A stretch of 64,000 bases of DNA from Trichaptum fuscoviolaceum (taxonomy: Eukaryota > Basidiomycota > Agaricomycetes > Hymenochaetales > Trichaptaceae), in NCBI GenBank assembly GCA_910574455.1, contig CAJSYZ010000005.1, positions 4,960,001 through 5,024,000 of the forward strand. The letters run 5' to 3'. Of this stretch, positions 47,422-58,848 are shown piece after piece. A program made the position numbers and the translations under genes. How positions within the stretch are numbered: position 1 is the stretch's first letter; each line of letters starts with the position of its first letter. The notes under the pieces are model-generated. The model worked only from the letters and a program-made list of their open reading frames with translations, did not search any database and was not told the origin of the DNA.

Positions 47422-49300
47422 CTACGGTTCCATCTCAACTTCCTCGATCTCCCCAGACGTTGAAATATGAGTGGTAGGGCCGGATGATTCTGCTTGAAAA
47501 CGCCGCTTTACAAGCCTGTGTAATAACGCTTCGGTCAACATCTAAAAAGCAAGTAAACATAGATCATACCTTTCGAATACGTCCAGCGGGCTTTCCTTTG
47601 CGCTGGTCACACTGTCAACGCGGTCCACACTGACGGCGGACTCAGTAACGGAAATGCCGCCGTCCGTCTTCCCATCGTCGTATTCCTGCTCGTGGTCCTG
47701 GTTCTTTTGCCTGTAATCCGATTCCTCGAACGGGACACGCGGGACCCACACACTCAACGGGCTCTCCCCGCTCTCGTACGCCGCCTCGCCGACGTACAAT
47801 AGAATTCCGTCTGAGGCAATGGGAACATCGAGCTCAATCTGGTTCCCGTATGACCAGAATGTGTTTGGTGGGACTTGTACCTCAGCCTCGGGTTGCGTAG
47901 GACTGGACTCCTGGCCCGCACCCACAGAAGAAAAGTCAATTTGCATTGTCATGTCTTGTTTGGCTTCATACATGCTTGGGGACGGGCCCAGACTGTGCAA
48001 AGTCGAAGACGCGGTGGATGCGTTGAGGGTAAGGTTTGGCACACGAATACCCACGTTTCTTCCCAGCCGCGCGCGGGGTATGATATCGTCCAGCAGAGTC
48101 TTGTGGGGTGTAGGCGTCGTGTACGGGACCGGGAGAAAGTTCGTTGGGTAAGGGAAGCGGTACGTAGGACTCGATGACGATATTGAAGGATCGAGAGAGG
48201 TATGTGGAGGCGGGGCGGGCCAGGCAGGTAGCTCGAGAAGGCGTGTATCTCTCCACCAGAAGCTAGCATTCGTGATTAAATTAATGTGCGCAAACTAATT
48301 GTAAATAACAACACACCGAAACCTTGCCTCACAGCCACTGACATCCTGGCTCTTCCATCGCACCGTATCAAGGACATGCAGCAGTCCGTTAGAGCGCCAG
48401 TTGGCATCGAGGATGCAGTCTAATATGGTATTTGGAGGGAAGGGAGAAGGAAAGGGCGCGAGGATGACTTTTCCGAACAGGCGTGAGCGGAGCGTCGTGT
48501 TAGGTGCTACGATATGCAGTTATACGATGGATTTTAAGTTAAAGAGCTTTCCTTGCGAAGTAGATGTACATACCCACACCACTTGGCCCTGCACTATGCT
48601 TCGTCACCGCAAGACATCGTTTCCCCGCTGGGATGGGTGAAAGGGCGACCCATGCCGTCTCCAGGTCATCCGGAAGGCCGTCTCGTGTCTGCACACCCGC
48701 ATTCCAAGACGAAGACCAGACGGGATCCACGTCATTCATCTCCAGGAGCTCTGCATACATGCATTTGTTTGCCCACTTGCTCTGGCGCCGTTTACGGCCT
48801 TTGCTCTTCCGTTTCTTCCTGGATTTTCCCTTCCCTACCTTCCCTTCGCCTTGAGATTGAGCGGCAGGAGAGGGAGAGCGGGAGTCGGGTGGAGGCTCTG
48901 TGTTTCCACGAGGAAGAAGAGACGCAAACTGCGATACACCCTCTCGCACGATAAGAGGTTCTGATTCTGGGTCAGCTTCCTCATCATCATCATCGGAAAG
49001 GCCCAGATTGAGGTCTGCAAACTGGTCGAGCTGACGCGCAGAGTCAACGCGGAGAAGGCGTCTCTACAACATTTACGAAATATGTTCACGATAAGCGTCG
49101 CTATGAGGTTTATGGTGAGAGGCGTACTCGCTTTTGATCCTCAAGAACCTACGACAAATTTTCAGTTCCAGCACATGGATCTGGGGTGTAGACAAGGCAC
49201 TTACCTGTGCGCGACGTTGCTCTTGCGTGCGCCGACCGCCGTCTATGGCGACCGGTGGTGTTTTGTATGCCTTTCGTCTGTCGGAGGCGCGCGAGTCCAT
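47422..49300 (-). CDS. SNUPN: Snurportin-1-like snRNP import receptor
   Basis: It starts MDSRASDRRKAYKTPPVAID. A basic N-terminal part (RRTQEQRRAQRRLLRVDSAR) fits an importin-beta-binding segment. After an acidic spacer and a Lys/Arg-rich stretch (KGKSRKKRKSKGRKRRQSK) the cap-binding fold begins: WANKCMYAELLEMND, PIPAGKRCLAVTKHSAG, LFGKVILAPFPSPFPPNTIL then DCILDANWRSNGLLHVLDTV, CEARFRFWWRDTRLLELPAW and ASDGILLYVGEAAYESGESP. These line up with snurportin's 2,2,7-trimethylguanosine cap-binding domain. In animals it carries capped U snRNPs back to the nucleus with importin beta. The C-terminus is acidic and ends EIEEVEMEP. Budding yeast lacks this gene. Confidence 0.82.
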
Positions 49301-49555
49301 GGTCGAAGGGCAAAGCGAGGCGCGTCGCAAATGCGCGTCTGTGCACGCGACGTCTTCAAGGCAGGCCTCCGATACTTCAACTCAGTTGAACTTGAAGTAG
49401 ACGATGTTTTTCAACCACTATTCTTCCTTGTGCATATTTAGGCTCACATAGACATAAAGACTATGGCAATGTTGACGGAATCTCCATTATGCCATGTGTA
49501 TATGGTAGCTTTGATATCGAAGGTATGTATCGTTGTTGGGCCATCTTCAGATTCT

Positions 49556-49640
49556 TCACCGTTGCAAGTGCGTTTACCCTTGTGTCTTCGGAGATCATCA
49601 CTCTCTCATTCAAGATCGATGCAATGCACCTTGCGTAATG
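49556..49640. repeat. Direct repeat, unit 1
   Basis: It shares ACCGTTGCAAGTGCGT, TGTCTTCGGAGATCATC and GCAATGCACC with the unit at 49790-49892. The second unit has about 25-30 extra bases in the middle. Confidence 0.7.
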
Positions 49641-49789
49641 AAGATTATGGCTACAGTGGATTCTACATTAGTAGTCAGGCTGCGGCGGTCTGGGTAGCTT
49701 GCTGGACATAGTAGCTGAAATGGAACGCAAGGGCCTTGGGATGCGTACCACTTGGGATTGCATGGTGCGGCCTCTTGTTGGACTATATC

Positions 49790-49892
49790 TACCGTTGCAA
49801 GTGCGTATAACCTTCAATGTTCAAGGCTTGCTTGCGTGCCAGTGTCTTCGGAGATCATCGCTCTCGATTGACGCAATGCACCGTGCGTAACT
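49790..49892. repeat. Direct repeat, unit 2
   Basis: This is the partner of 49556-49640 and is longer because of an internal insertion containing CAATGTTCAAGGCTTGC. Confidence 0.7.
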
Positions 49893-50355
49893 CCTTCAGC
49901 ATGTATTACTTTGGTGCATTGGCATCCGAGGCCTTGAGAGCTCGCTTTGACGGTCTTGTTTCAAGTCGATATATTGTCGTTTCGGTTTACAGTCTGCGCG
50001 CAGGAGATGAATCGATAGTTGAATTTTCATGCCGTCCACGTTCATCGATACTATATGTGCCTGAACAGCCTCATGTTATGGGACCACAGTGCAGGCATGA
50101 CCTTGCGTGTGCTAAACACAGTTCACCTGCATAAGTCATCCGAGTGCTTTGTCTATCCTTCAAACTCAGGCGCACTGCAATGTGTACGGTGAGAGGGCCG
50201 TGATGAGAATATAGAACATGCGAAATCGGCTTCACGGCGGCCTTTCTGCGCACTGCCAGTGACAACGTTCACAACGTGCTCAAGCTCCATTTGATTCCGC
50301 ATGTCGTCAGGCTGAATAGATCCCAATGATGACGATCACTGATCAAATGCTCTAT

Positions 50356-50361
50356 TATAAA
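50356..50361 (+). promoter_or_regulatory. TATA box of the glutamate decarboxylase gene
   Basis: TATAAA lies 99 bases before the start codon at 50455. Confidence 0.45.
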
Positions 50362-50454
50362 GTCCAGGATGTATCCATGGAGTCCTTCCACACACTTCCA
50401 TAGCTACTACCACCAGTACGCACATCTTCTCGCGTCGCCCAGCAATTCTTCGCA

Positions 50455-53217
50455 ATGGTTCTGTCTCGTCACAGTGAGCAGAGTTGCTCCTTATCTACAT
50501 CGATGTTCACTCATACTCATCCTATTCTTTGCAGTCGACGCCAACTCCGTCATTGAGCAAGCCAGAGAACATCCGCACAGAAAGCACTTAGGGAGTCACT
50601 CGCGCTCCGACCTGCATCAAACATGGTCGCGAGATGAGGATGCAGCGACCGTACCCAAGTACCAGCTGCCGGACGTTGGTATCCCAAGTCGGAGCGCGTA
50701 CCAGCTCCTGCACGACGAGATGAACCTCGACGGCAACCCTACGCTCAATCTTGCGAGCTTTGTGCATACATGGATGCCCGAGGAGGCGACAAAGTTGATC
50801 ATGGAGACGATCAACAAGTGAGTCGGAGCAGAACGAAATTCGAAATGGGTGTTGCTTACAGTCAATGGCTAGGAATGCTGTCGACTTGGATGAGTACCCG
50901 GCATCGCAGGTGATCCACAACCGCTGTGTGTCTATGAGTGCGTATTCACACCTAGTCAAGACGCTTAATGCGTGCTCACTAAAACGTTGCAGTCGCAAAT
51001 CTCTGGAAGGCACCCAAAGACTCCAACGCAATCGGTACCGCCACCGCAGGGTCCTCCGAAGCGATCATGCTTGGCGGGCTCGCCATGAAGAAACGATGGC
51101 AGGAGACTCGGAAAGCCGCCGGCAAGGACTACTTCCATCCGAATATCGTCTTTGGCGCAAATGCACAAGTCGCACTCGAGAAGTTCGCGCGCTACTGGGA
51201 CGTCGAGGCGCGCCTCGTACCTGTGCACGCGGAGACGGACTTCATCATGCACCCGCCGGACGCGATCCAGTACATCGACGAGAACACGATTGGTGTGATG
51301 GTTATCATGGGTTCGACGTACACCGGGCACTTTGAGAACGTGCAGCTCATGAGCGAACTACGTACGTGACTTCGTCTCCTTTGAATACTTGACACGAACC
51401 TTGCATCTGTATTCATACAGTGGATAAGCTGCAGGAAGAAAAGGGACTCGACGTTCAGATCCACGTTGACGCAGCATCGGGTGGATTTGTCGCGCCATTC
51501 GCGTATCCGAACTTCAAATGGGCGTTTGACGTCCCTCGCGTCGTCTCTATCAACACTTCGGGCCACAAGTTCGGACTTGTCTACCCCGGCCTCGGATGGA
51601 TCCTCTGGAGAGACGAAAAGTTCCTCCATAAGGACCTTATCTTCGAACTTCGTGCGCAACCCTCACATCCCTTCTCGCTCATCCCACTAATCTGACTTAC
51701 AATCACTTGATGACGATCCGGGTGCCTAATTGAATTAGACTATCTCGGAAGCACCGAGTACAGCTACACGCTTAACTTCTCCAAGCCTGCGGCACCGATT
51801 GTCGCGCAAATGTACAACTTCCTAAACCTTGGCTGGGAGGGTTACCGCAAAATCGCAATCAAGGACCTCCGTAATGCGCGCATGCTATCAAGAGCCCTTG
51901 AAAAGACGTACTTCAAGGTACGTTTTCGGAACCTATATATGCTCGGGCTTGCCTTTCGGCGGTTCCTTGGGCATCACTGGCGAGCGCTTCTTCCCCAAAT
52001 GTCCGAAGCGGGCGTTTGAGATTCTCCGCAGTTCTTCTTTTCCTTTCTTTTTCTCTTTCAACATTCTAATCCAGTCTCTAAATGATGTCTGATGCCAGGT
52101 CCTGAGCAACATACATCGGCCCGCGATTGATACGTCCAACGCTGCTGGCAAAGCAGTGGATGCGGTGTCGAAGGCCGTCGCCGGTGATGACGACCCAGAA
52201 CATTATCAGCGCGGTCTGCCTGTGGTTTCATTCCGGTCAGCTCGCTAGCTTCTTTATCGGCCCTTCTCTGGGCAATGGGAAGCATCTAACTAATCTCCTT
52301 GCGGATGCAACTTCCTTTGTTCCGTTTTTTTTATGCTTACCCATTTGGTGCATTATTATGCACTGTAGACTTTCGGACGAGTTCAAACAGGACTACCCAC
52401 ACGTGCAGCAGGTGTGGATCCAGACGATGCTGCGCGCGAAGGGATGGATCGTGCCGAACTATGGTGCACCGCCTGCAGAAGAGAAGACGGAGATGCTGCG
52501 TGTCGTCGGTGCGTATTGCGCAATTATTGCCTCTGACATCTATTCTATGAGACAACGTTTGACTAACCACGGCTCGGTCTGCACGTAGTGCGTGAGACAC
52601 TCACAGCCGATCTCGTTGAGCGTCTCATTGTGGACATCCTCGAGATTACTGAAGCTTTGATGAGTACGTCCCCATCACCTCTCTTCAAACTTCCTCTTGC
52701 TATCACACAAGACTGGCCACCTCGCAGCCCCCAAGTTTTCTTTACCTCTCCTTCAAACCACCGCACTTTGCCCCTTCCCTCAAGTTCGAGCCCCCCTCTT
52801 TCTAGCTCCTCAAGCAATTCGTCTTTCTCTTCATCCGTTTACTCATTCGCATCTTCAATTGCACACACGTTTGTGGCCATAATATCCGTTTTCGATCCTT
52901 TCCAAGCCCTCCCCTCGCACATTCCCCTTCCACACATCCTCAATCACCTTCCGTCGTTCCTTCCGCACACGCGGTTGCTAGCTTTTACCCACTCCCACCC
53001 AGATTCAAGCTCTCCGTCGGAGAACGGTACTGACAGCCCTCCTTTGACAGCGGGAGGCAGCGCCGCCATGATCGCAACGGCATCCGTTATTGGTAGCTCG
53101 ATGGGCGTGCATCAACCCGACCAGGGCCATGGTAGGCCAGATCAGAACAACTTCGCTGCGAATGCAGGCGGAGATGGTGCTGAACTCGGCCAGAATACAT
53201 ATGCGAAACAATGCTAG
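50455..53217 (+). CDS. GAD: Glutamate decarboxylase
   Basis: A short first exon (MVLSRHI) joins [12 protein letters not shown] after an intron. Landmarks are [69 protein letters not shown] and [17 protein letters not shown], where the lysine holds pyridoxal phosphate. The later part has [20 protein letters not shown], and the end is TYAKQC, as in many fungal GADs. It turns glutamate into GABA and CO2 in the cytosol, using a proton, and takes part in stress tolerance and the GABA shunt. Near the end, 52664-52981 is either a 318-base intron or a Ser/Pro-rich coding stretch: it is open in frame and a multiple of three, with GT and AG ends. Confidence 0.92.
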
Positions 53218-55811
53218 ATAAGCATATGGTGAACTGACTGAATATCTGTTGGAGTCTTGGATACGCTCTGTAGCTATCTTTGTGTAACGACTGATGTACT
53301 TGTCGAACGCTGTGATTCTTTGCACACGCATGCCATGTAATTTTTAGGAATATTTGTGTACCCTGCTCGTCGTTGAATTGAAGATTTGATTCGACTTGAA
53401 ACTACAAGCCTGAAGTAGGAAAATTCGAAATATCTGTATTTCTCTGCCTAAATTGTGATTTGGGGTTGCGGCGAGTACCAATGAGTAACGGTGACAATTG
53501 TAGGCACTGTACAAGTGCACAGGTGAAGAGACTGGTGCTATGGCACGGCCACTGGCATGCAGTTTGTGCATGGGCCTCGCTAACAAAAGAAAAAGACAAT
53601 TGTACCCATGCCGTAATGGAGCATGCTTTGCGAGAATGTGTGGTGTCCATTATGGTCATTAGTGATTTTCATGTATCAGATACGGCATAGAAGGTGTGTA
53701 AAAGGGAGCCAGAGTCCGAAGACGTTCGATGTTTCATACTCCTAAAGCTTCAGTCACCGTGCATAACCTTCCCGATGACGATATGGGAGCCCAGTCATAA
53801 AAAATTGTGTTGACGGCAGCTGGCCTTGGGGCGTGAGCGATACCTGAAGATTGCGCCGCGCAGGTGAATTATCTGGATATCTGTGGAGCATGAATTTCAA
53901 CTGGAAGAGTTCCTTTCAGCTTCCGAATAAAGACATGTACATACGAAGGTTTGCACACTCCCATCGACAGCTGAGCGCTGAATGTCGAAAGTACAACCTG
54001 AAGGCAGCACCGGTATCCAAGAATCTCCCGACACACTAGCATATACGTTTTCTCATGTTCGGGCTCATTTGTGAAGATGCGAAAGTAATCCCTTCCATCC
54101 CCGACCATATTTCACTCGTCGATATCGGGCATTCCAAATGCTGAGAGAGAGACGGTTTTGCAACGTAATGTGCGTTTCACGCGATGCTTAGCCGTACAAG
54201 ACGCACTGATAACCTGAAGAAACGGGTGCCTTCTGCTTGATTTATCATATAGTATGCTCAAATGAGAGACTAAAGTGCTGGCAAAATATCCGGGTCCATA
54301 ATAATGGTGTTATTAGAATATGAGGAAGCCGTCGTTTTTCTGATTTGAACTTGGCACTCACCGAGAAGGAGCAGCGATTCGTTTAAGCAGTAGACAAGGA
54401 CATGCAGGGCATAGTAGGCTTTCAGATTTCTTGGCATCGTACAGAAAGCTATAGCCCTTGGATGTCGGGGATTTTATTTTTGGGATCAACTATAAGGATT
54501 GGAGGGAGTCGAAATCGGAAAGACGTGACAACTCTTAAGGTACACTCAGGGCATTGCCAGTGTCACAGTAATCATGATGGTGACTCAGACGTGACGCCCG
54601 AGTCGGGCTGCCAGCGCCGCGCCCTTTCGGTCCGCGTCCCCGTGTCCGTGGTTGAACTCAACTTCTGCCACTTGCCATCTTCATCTACGGTATCGTCTTC
54701 TAGGTCACCGCCTAACCTGGCACAATCATCACCATATTCATACTCATCATCTGAATAAATTTCAGCTGATCATCAGCACGGCTTTCAAGTCGGTTAGCCT
54801 GAAGAGCTTTTTCCCCAGGTACCTCCAACTTGAAAGTATCATTTACTGACTTTTTCTACAGAGTCAACTTACAAATGAGCTGTCGAAAGGAAACAAAAAT
54901 AGAGAATGAAGCTTGAGACCCGATACTCAAGGCTTCTCATCAGCCTCGATCACGAGAAGCTGCCGTATCATGCCACACATAGGCAGACGACGCACCACGA
55001 GCACTACTGAAGCAGACGCTGAAATTTACCTTACCAGCGGCTTATTCACTTCGTATTATCGGATAGCTGAAACTCTGATGGCTGCAGAATAATCCAACAG
55101 TGGCTATTAGGCTTCTGCTGATCTATATTAAAGAAGTCCACAACATCCTAGATGACTCTTGTGCTCTGCAATCTGCCATCTATCCGTGAAGTGGTCCCGA
55201 GGACTGCCCCAATGGATGACTCTCTAAAAAGCAGATGATCCTATCTTGGATCGTAGCGCGTCAAGTTTCTGTCGAATCACATCAGAGCTCCAGAACTCCC
55301 GGCTTGGACGGTCAACGCCTGAAACTCAAACCGAGCTTGCGGACAGATTCACGACGTTCTTACCTTTTTTATTTAAGGCTCCCAAGCCATTTTTTAACCG
55401 CTGTAACGGTGCAGCAGCTCTGCATGCACACTGCAATCCTGTTGTCCGTATGAGCTTTTGCCGCTGCGGACTTCCGTTTGCGCCGGCAGTGCCGTTGTTC
55501 TTTCCGTCTTGGGCTGGACTCTCAATCATGCTGGACCCTCAAGTATTCATATCTCGCCTTGCCAATGTAAATCTGAATTACGCTATACGCAATTTCAAAG
55601 TAGGAGAGGGTTCTCTCCGGCCTTCTCAAGCCTCCGATCAGTACGACAGCCTGCCTTACCCAGGTGGTTCAGGAGTGATTACTTATTGCACTCCTTAATA
55701 CGTTGCCAGTCAGCCATTGCGAATGGTATTTAAGGGTGAAGAAAGAATCATCTCTGGAGACAGAAGCTCTATTCGAATACTTCCTTCTTCCATACCCACT
55801 TAATACTTATC
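53218..55811. other. Gene-poor region
   Basis: About 2.6 kb hold no gene I can support. A 150-codon plus frame at 55246-55698 has no ATG start and no family pattern. Dispersed-motif copies occur near 53545 (GGCCACTGGCATGC) and 54554 (ATTGCCAGTGTCAC). The last few hundred bases are the promoter of the terpene cyclase gene. Confidence 0.45.
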
Positions 55812-57477
55812 ATGCTTCCCACTGAGGGCCTAACGTTCTCCTCATCCTCACGGACATACCGGGCTATAATCCTCGACTTCGGAGATGTTCTCTTTACTTG
55901 GTCCAACCAGCTCAAGTCCTCTATCCCGGGGAAACTGCTTAAGCAGATGATGTCGTCACCGACTTGGGGGGACTTCGAGTGTGGACGCATCTCCCAGGCA
56001 GAGTGTTATGCTAAGCTTGGCGAAAGGTACCATGTAGATCCCAACGAACTGGAGGACTACTTCTCTGAGGCTCGGAAGACATTGGCGTACGACTCGACGC
56101 TCATCATGTTCGTGCGTTCTCTCAAAGAGGAGTACGGAATCTCTGTTTTTGCTATGTCGAATGTAGGCCACGAGGACTATGCCTACGTCCGCGACCACGT
56201 ACATGAAGTCGATTGGGATGTCTTCGACAGGATCTTCCCTTCTTACGCCGCTGGATTCCGAAAACCAGACACTGGATTCTATCAGCACGTCGTAGCGAGC
56301 ATCGAGCACGACTTTCAGCCATCAGAGATCATCTACGTCGACGACAAAATTGACAACGTTATTGCCGCTCGCTCCCTTGGAATGCACGGGGTTGTTTTCA
56401 CGTCGTCAAAGCAAGCCATGCAGACTGTCCAGAACCTGATTCGTGACCCTATCGAACGAGCCTATGCATATCTCACTAAAAATGCTGGACATCATGAATC
56501 ATTCACTAATACGGGGATTGTTATTGCTGAAAACTTTGCCCAATACCTGATCCTGGATGTCACCGGCGACAAGTACGTGTATCATAACAAACATGCAGAG
56601 ATGTACACTAACTCTATTTTCTCGCTCTAGGTCATTGATAACGATATCAGAGAGGAAGCATGCCATAAACTTCTTCAGGGGTAAGTCTGCTTGGGTTCAT
56701 TCAAGTTGACCGGTTGACGAATGACATCGCATTTATTTTCAGGGAAGGCTCAGTTAACCACGGAAACCTACCCCGCAGATCTGGATACCACTGCAGTTGG
56801 CTGGACTGCCGGTAAAGAAGCCGACACAAATGACATACACTCAGTTATAGACGCTATGCTCAAATACCGAAACGACGACGGGATCATCCAGGTCGGTATA
56901 GATACGACTTCGCTGCGCACCAGGTTCATACTAACTTCATGTCAAGGTCTACTTCGACGAAGAGCGGCCAAGAATCGACCCTGTTGTTTGCGTTAACGTG
57001 CTTTCACTATTTTACTCCTTCGGGCGAGGCGACGAGCTATCCGAGACGCTCAAATGGGTGCTTACCGTCCTCGTCAACCGCGCTTATCTCGATGGCACCC
57101 GATACTACAAGAACGCCGAGGCGTTTCTCTACTTCTTCTCGCGCTTCTTCAATTGCTTAGACACCGAATCAGATGTGCGCAAACAGTACCAACCTGTCTT
57201 CGCTGAGCGCCTGGTCGAGCGCATCGGTTCTCCCGGTGACTCATTGGAACTCGCCATGCGGGTCCTGGCCTGCGCTTCGCTGGGCATCCGAGACGACATT
57301 GATCTCCAGCGTCTCCGCGAGAGACAGGGACTCGATGGAGGTTGGGAGGACGGATGGTTCTACCGATACGGTATGACCGGAATTTACATAGGGAACAAGG
57401 GCCTTACAACGGCGTTTGCGATGAGCGCCATTAAATCAGCTTGTGCGCTTCCTGTATCGTCTGACTCGGAGAGTTAA
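55812..57477 (+). CDS. HAD-terpene cyclase fusion, drimane-type sesquiterpene synthase candidate
   Basis: Four exons give about 496 residues. The N-terminal half is a HAD-like domain: ILDFGDVLF (motif I, Asp22), AMSNVG (motif II), FRKPD (motif III lysine) and YVDDKIDN (motif IV). The C-terminal half is a class II terpene-cyclase-like helical domain with DLDTT at about residues 283-287, the DxDTT variant of the DxDD acid motif, then GWEDGWFYRYG near the end. The layout matches AstC of Aspergillus oryzae and related drimane/albicanyl synthases, which cyclise farnesyl diphosphate by protonation, with the HAD part handling the diphosphate. In motif I the usual DxDGV reads DFGDV, so phosphatase activity may be altered. 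No P450, transferase or transporter of a clear pathway sits next to it. The product is inferred, not known. Confidence 0.85.
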
Positions 57478-57884
57478 GCACTGTCAGCTCGCATGTTTTG
57501 CCTACGTCCTCTGTCCGAGGCTCCACGAATACCACCCTTCCTTTACATTCTCCTCCACCCTAGAATTGGGTTCCGTAGTAACGTTATGTTAAGTTCTGAT
57601 GTTCGTGACATTTGCATAGAAACAATTGTAGAGAATGATAATAGCATCATCATTGTAATGTCCGCGAGTTTTGTCTGAATATATGAAATTATTCTCCTAT
57701 CACAGTACTCTGGTCCCTGAGGCTTCGGCCATTTCCGAACCGTGCCACTGGCAGTGGTGCAGCCTCAGGCTGTGCACTCAGGCTGTTTCCTGTGCTTGAG
57801 AATTGAACCTACCATCTAGTATACATCGTTTTCCTCTTATTTGTTATTCTTCAGCTCTTTTCGTAATTTCGATGTCTTATCTGC

Positions 57885-58485
57885 TTGACTCTTCTTCTCG
57901 ATGAACATTATATGGACATGAACTTGGGCCCGCTTAGAGTGAACAGTCGGACAGGGACTTTGTTGTTACATGGTGGTACAAACCTTTCGGTAAGTACGGT
58001 GGGGAGTTCGACATGTAGGGTATTAATTAGGTCCTTAGCAAGAGCGAGCACTAGCAACATGTCTTCAAGGACTGTATTGCTGCAATATCGTTTCTAGGAA
58101 TCGCTCACTCTACTTGACTACCTCCTGGCACGACGGATCAGAGAATGTCATTATGTGGCAATGCATATGCTAGCAAGACTCTTGAAGGAGTTCCAGTATG
58201 CGAACAAACACAGCGAATACCAGGATGCGACTGTGTGGCAGAAGGCGAAGGGTGTCACGAACCACTTGCTCCGGTACCGGTTCCACTTGCTGCATTGTCT
58301 TGGGCGTACGTCGCTTGACTTTAGTTATGATATGTTTGCTGAGACATCTGGAGCTATTCCACCGGGGACACTTTTTGCACCTTTATCCCGACCTAACTTC
58401 TAATCCACACCAGCACGTTCGCGTTCCTCCTGACGCATCACATTGCCAAGCTCGCGTTATTGCTGCATTTCCGTCCACCTCTTAG
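57885..58485 (+). other. Unidentified coding scrap
   Basis: Protein-like stretches on the plus strand include AMHMLARLLKEFQYANKHSE, QDATVWQKAKGVTNHLLRYR and FHLLHCLGRTSLDFSYDMFA. A second frame then gives NPHQHVRVPPDASHCQARVI. The frame changes and there is no clear start. I do not recognise it. It lies 400 bases after the terpene cyclase, so a decayed neighbour gene is possible. Confidence 0.25.
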
Positions 58486-58762
58486 ACTCGTAAACCCTCT
58501 TATCAAGATCAGACATTAGACTCATCCCCGTCTAAATACACATTCTTGATCAATCGAAACGCTCTGTCAGGTATGTGCTACTCGTCTTACTTCTATTTCG
58601 ACCTTTGTTCTCAATGAATAGGACCAAAACATACTGTCGGCTGACGCATAGTCAAGCTCGGGCTGATGCCACCTTATAATTCAAGGCATGTTCATCGATT
58701 GCGGAAGGACTCAATGGTTGATGTTCGGTCACTCTCAGATCACACAGGCACACAAGACAGTT

Positions 58763-58848
58763 CCGGGTGGGTTTCTCTACCCATCCCGTAAAAAAAAAAG
58801 ATCGGTGTGGGTGTTTGTTCCCATCTCCCGATCAAAAAAAAAAAAAAA
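58763..58848. repeat. Two hairpins each followed by an A-run
   Basis: GGGTGGGT...ACCCATCCC can pair and is followed by about ten A. Then GATCGGTGTGGG...CCCATCTCCCGATC can pair and is followed by about fifteen A. The arrangement is tandem and looks like the tail of a retroposed element. Confidence 0.6.

Larger units (their letters stand above)
49301..50454. other. Intergenic region with a direct-repeat pair
   Basis: It lies between the starts of the snurportin-like and glutamate decarboxylase genes. Two related stretches occur at about 49556-49640 and 49790-49892. Short plus-strand frames include YGYSGFYISSQAA and CLRRSSLSHSRSMQ, in two copies, suggesting a duplicated gene scrap. No complete gene was found. 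Confidence 0.45.

Noticed and set aside
48539..49389. Plus-strand frames of 80-133 codons
   Set aside because: They are antisense shadows of the GC-rich snurportin-like exons.
55246..55698. 150-codon plus-strand open frame before the terpene cyclase
   Set aside because: It has no ATG start, no family pattern and no splice context. It is probably chance.
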